This document shows positions 6,149-7,091 of a stretch of DNA of 7,091 nucleotides, in pieces. This DNA is from CAYSRM01 sp964543205. Its GTDB lineage: Bacteria > Verrucomicrobiota > Kiritimatiellia > UBA8416 > CAYSRM01. The notes under the pieces were generated by a model that saw only the letters and a program-made list of their open reading frames with translations, did no database searches and had not been told where the DNA came from. Made by a program: the position numbers and the translations under genes. The stretch spans positions 1-7,091 of the forward strand of contig CAZIXB010000085.1 of assembly GCA_964543205.1 (NCBI GenBank). Direction: 5' to 3'. Position 1 is the stretch's first letter; every line of letters starts with the position of its first letter.

Positions 6149-7018
6149 ATGGCAGACGAAAAAAAGGGTAAGAAACAAGGCGGCGAACAAGAAGACATAA
6201 GGGCAGCTATATCTGCATTCGAGCAGATTCTTGAAGCGATGCCGAATGATCGCGGTTCACTGGAAGCGCTTTATCACGCTTACGAACGCCTTGGTGAAAA
6301 AGAGAAGAGCCTTGAGTACCTGCTGCGGCTGGGTGAAGCCCTTATTGCAGAGCAGGAAGTTGAATCCGCAGCAGAGCTTCTGGGTGTGTTGCAGGAGCAT
6401 TTAGACAGGCCCGAGGTTGCGTCTCTTGTCAAGAGGATCAAGGAACTGACCGGGGAGGGGGCAGAAGAGGGCGGATCATTGCCTCAACAGCAACCTGTCA
6501 CTTCTGCCGGAGCAGATAAAGTAAGCTACAACTTTAATATGGCCGAGGAGCTTTCGTTTGTTTGGAACCTCCTGGAAGCCAATGAGCTGACCCAGGAGGA
6601 ATACTCCAGCGTTGTTCAGGATCTTACCGAGATGTCAGCAGGTGATGCCATATCGACAGTTTCTGTGTTGCATGTGCTTGAACATCGCAACTTTAAGAAT
6701 CTTGAAAAAATTATTGTAAAAGCATCGCAGGATACCAACACGCCAATTGTTTCGTTGTCGAGTTTTGATATGCCGGACGAAGCTGGTCTGCTGCTGTCGA
6801 TGGATTTCATGCTTAGACGCGGAGCTTTAATTTTTGGTTTCGTTGGTGACCATCCGATGGTGGCGATTATGAACCCGTATTCGTCACTGCTGCGGGAAGA
6901 TGTGTGTAAGCTGACTGGCAAAACATGCCATTTCTTCATGTGTATGCCCGGCGAGTTTGACAGCGCCCTTGACAAAACAATGACTGTTCTTGCAGAGACG
7001 GAAAATCAGGAAGAATGA
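6149..7018 (+). CDS. TPR-like protein with a C-terminal MshEN / GspE-N-terminal-like domain, no ATPase (289 aa)
   Basis: Soluble, probably cytoplasmic protein: no signal peptide or membrane helix. After a Lys-rich start (MADEKKGKK), residues about 15-100 form TPR-like paired helices (AISAFEQILEAMPNDRGSLEALYHAYERLGEKEKSLEYLL). A Gly/Gln-rich linker (102-125) leads to residues 132-280, which resemble the N-terminal part of PilB/GspE. Residues 202-257 align without gaps to residues 70-125 of the PilB in this window, with 14 identities by my hand count, including SLSxF at the start, xVA, a shared (N/D)P and a final TG. The segment before it (LLEANELTQEEYSSVV; LEHRNFKNLEKIIVKA) also parallels the two helical repeats of PilB. 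No Walker motifs or Cys pairs are present. I chose ATG 6149, five codons inside a TTG alternative at 6134: it has GGGG five bases upstream and gives the more normal N-terminus. It is divergent from pilB. A regulator or adaptor of the pilus motor is a reasonable guess, not shown. Confidence 0.8.
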   Translation: MADEKKGKKQGGEQEDIRAAISAFEQILEAMPNDRGSLEALYHAYERLGEKEKSLEYLLRLGEALIAEQEVESAAELLGVLQEHLDRPEVASLVKRIKELTGEGAEEGGSLPQQQPVTSAGADKVSYNFNMAEELSFVWNLLEANELTQEEYSSVVQDLTEMSAGDAISTVSVLHVLEHRNFKNLEKIIVKASQDTNTPIVSLSSFDMPDEAGLLLSMDFMLRRGALIFGFVGDHPMVAIMNPYSSLLREDVCKLTGKTCHFFMCMPGEFDSALDKTMTVLAETENQEE

Positions 7019-7035
7019 GCCAGGCGTCAGCGCGA

Positions 7036-7091
7036 TTACCTGGTAGATTCCCTGGCTTTGAGTTCCATGGCTTCGCCTTTGTATTTCAGCA
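7036..7091 (-). CDS. C-terminal end of an unidentified minus-strand gene (cut by the window edge)
   Basis: On the minus strand the frame entering at 7089 reads LKYKGEAMELKARESTR and stops with TAA at 7036-7038. The charged, helical composition looks like a normal protein C-terminus, and the stop lies 17 bp from the stop of the converging TPR-MshEN-like gene, a common arrangement. Only 17 residues are visible, so I do not assign a family. An open frame this short could also occur by chance. Confidence 0.4.
   Translation of the reverse strand, partial: LKYKGEAMELKARESTR

Noticed and set aside
7018..7057. AGCCAGG / CCTGGCT inverted repeat as terminator of the TPR-MshEN-like gene
   Set aside because: The loop would be 26 bases, the tail is not T-rich, and the right arm lies inside the probable converging gene.
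1..7091. CRISPR array, insertion sequence, tRNA or phage genes
   Set aside because: No regularly spaced repeats, transposase or integrase motifs, terminal inverted repeats or tRNA-like cloverleaf were seen.

Overview
The window reads as a type IV pilus (or closely related type II secretion) locus from a Gram-negative bacterium. The pilin has a short PilE/GspG-like body with an NNLRQID segment, and a membrane-TPR protein with an AEHRMYLP loop lies beside it. As I recall, both are common in the Kiritimatiellota/Lentisphaerota/Verrucomicrobiota (PVC) group. That placement is an inference; no rRNA or marker gene is present to confirm it.

Layout, left to right: (i) the 3' end of a plus-strand membrane protein with TPR-like repeats, cut by the window edge; (ii) a bidirectional terminator; (iii) a minus-strand major-pilin-like gene with an unusually complete sigma-54 promoter and a candidate upstream activator site; (iv) a 481-bp non-coding region; (v) a minus-strand NtrC/PilR-family response regulator with the GAFTGA sigma-54 contact loop; (vi) a minus-strand pair, platform protein PilC/GspF and assembly ATPase PilB/GspE, 35 bp apart; (vii) a 211-bp divergent promoter region; (viii) a plus-strand protein with an N-terminal TPR-like region and a C-terminal domain that matches the N-terminal (MshEN/T2SSE_N) part of the neighbouring PilB without its ATPase; (ix) the last 17 codons of an unidentified minus-strand gene, cut by the window edge.

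How the parts fit: PilB powers pilin addition through PilC, and the pilin is the subunit. The regulator most likely activates the pilin promoter through RNA polymerase-sigma-54, the PilR-RpoN-pilA logic known from Pseudomonas and Myxococcus. No sensor kinase, prepilin peptidase, retraction ATPase (PilT), secretin or PilMNOP genes are visible, so these must be encoded elsewhere. The most unusual element is the TPR plus MshEN-like protein divergent from pilB. It could be a separate regulatory or adaptor subunit of the pilus motor, but this is inferred from similarity and position only.
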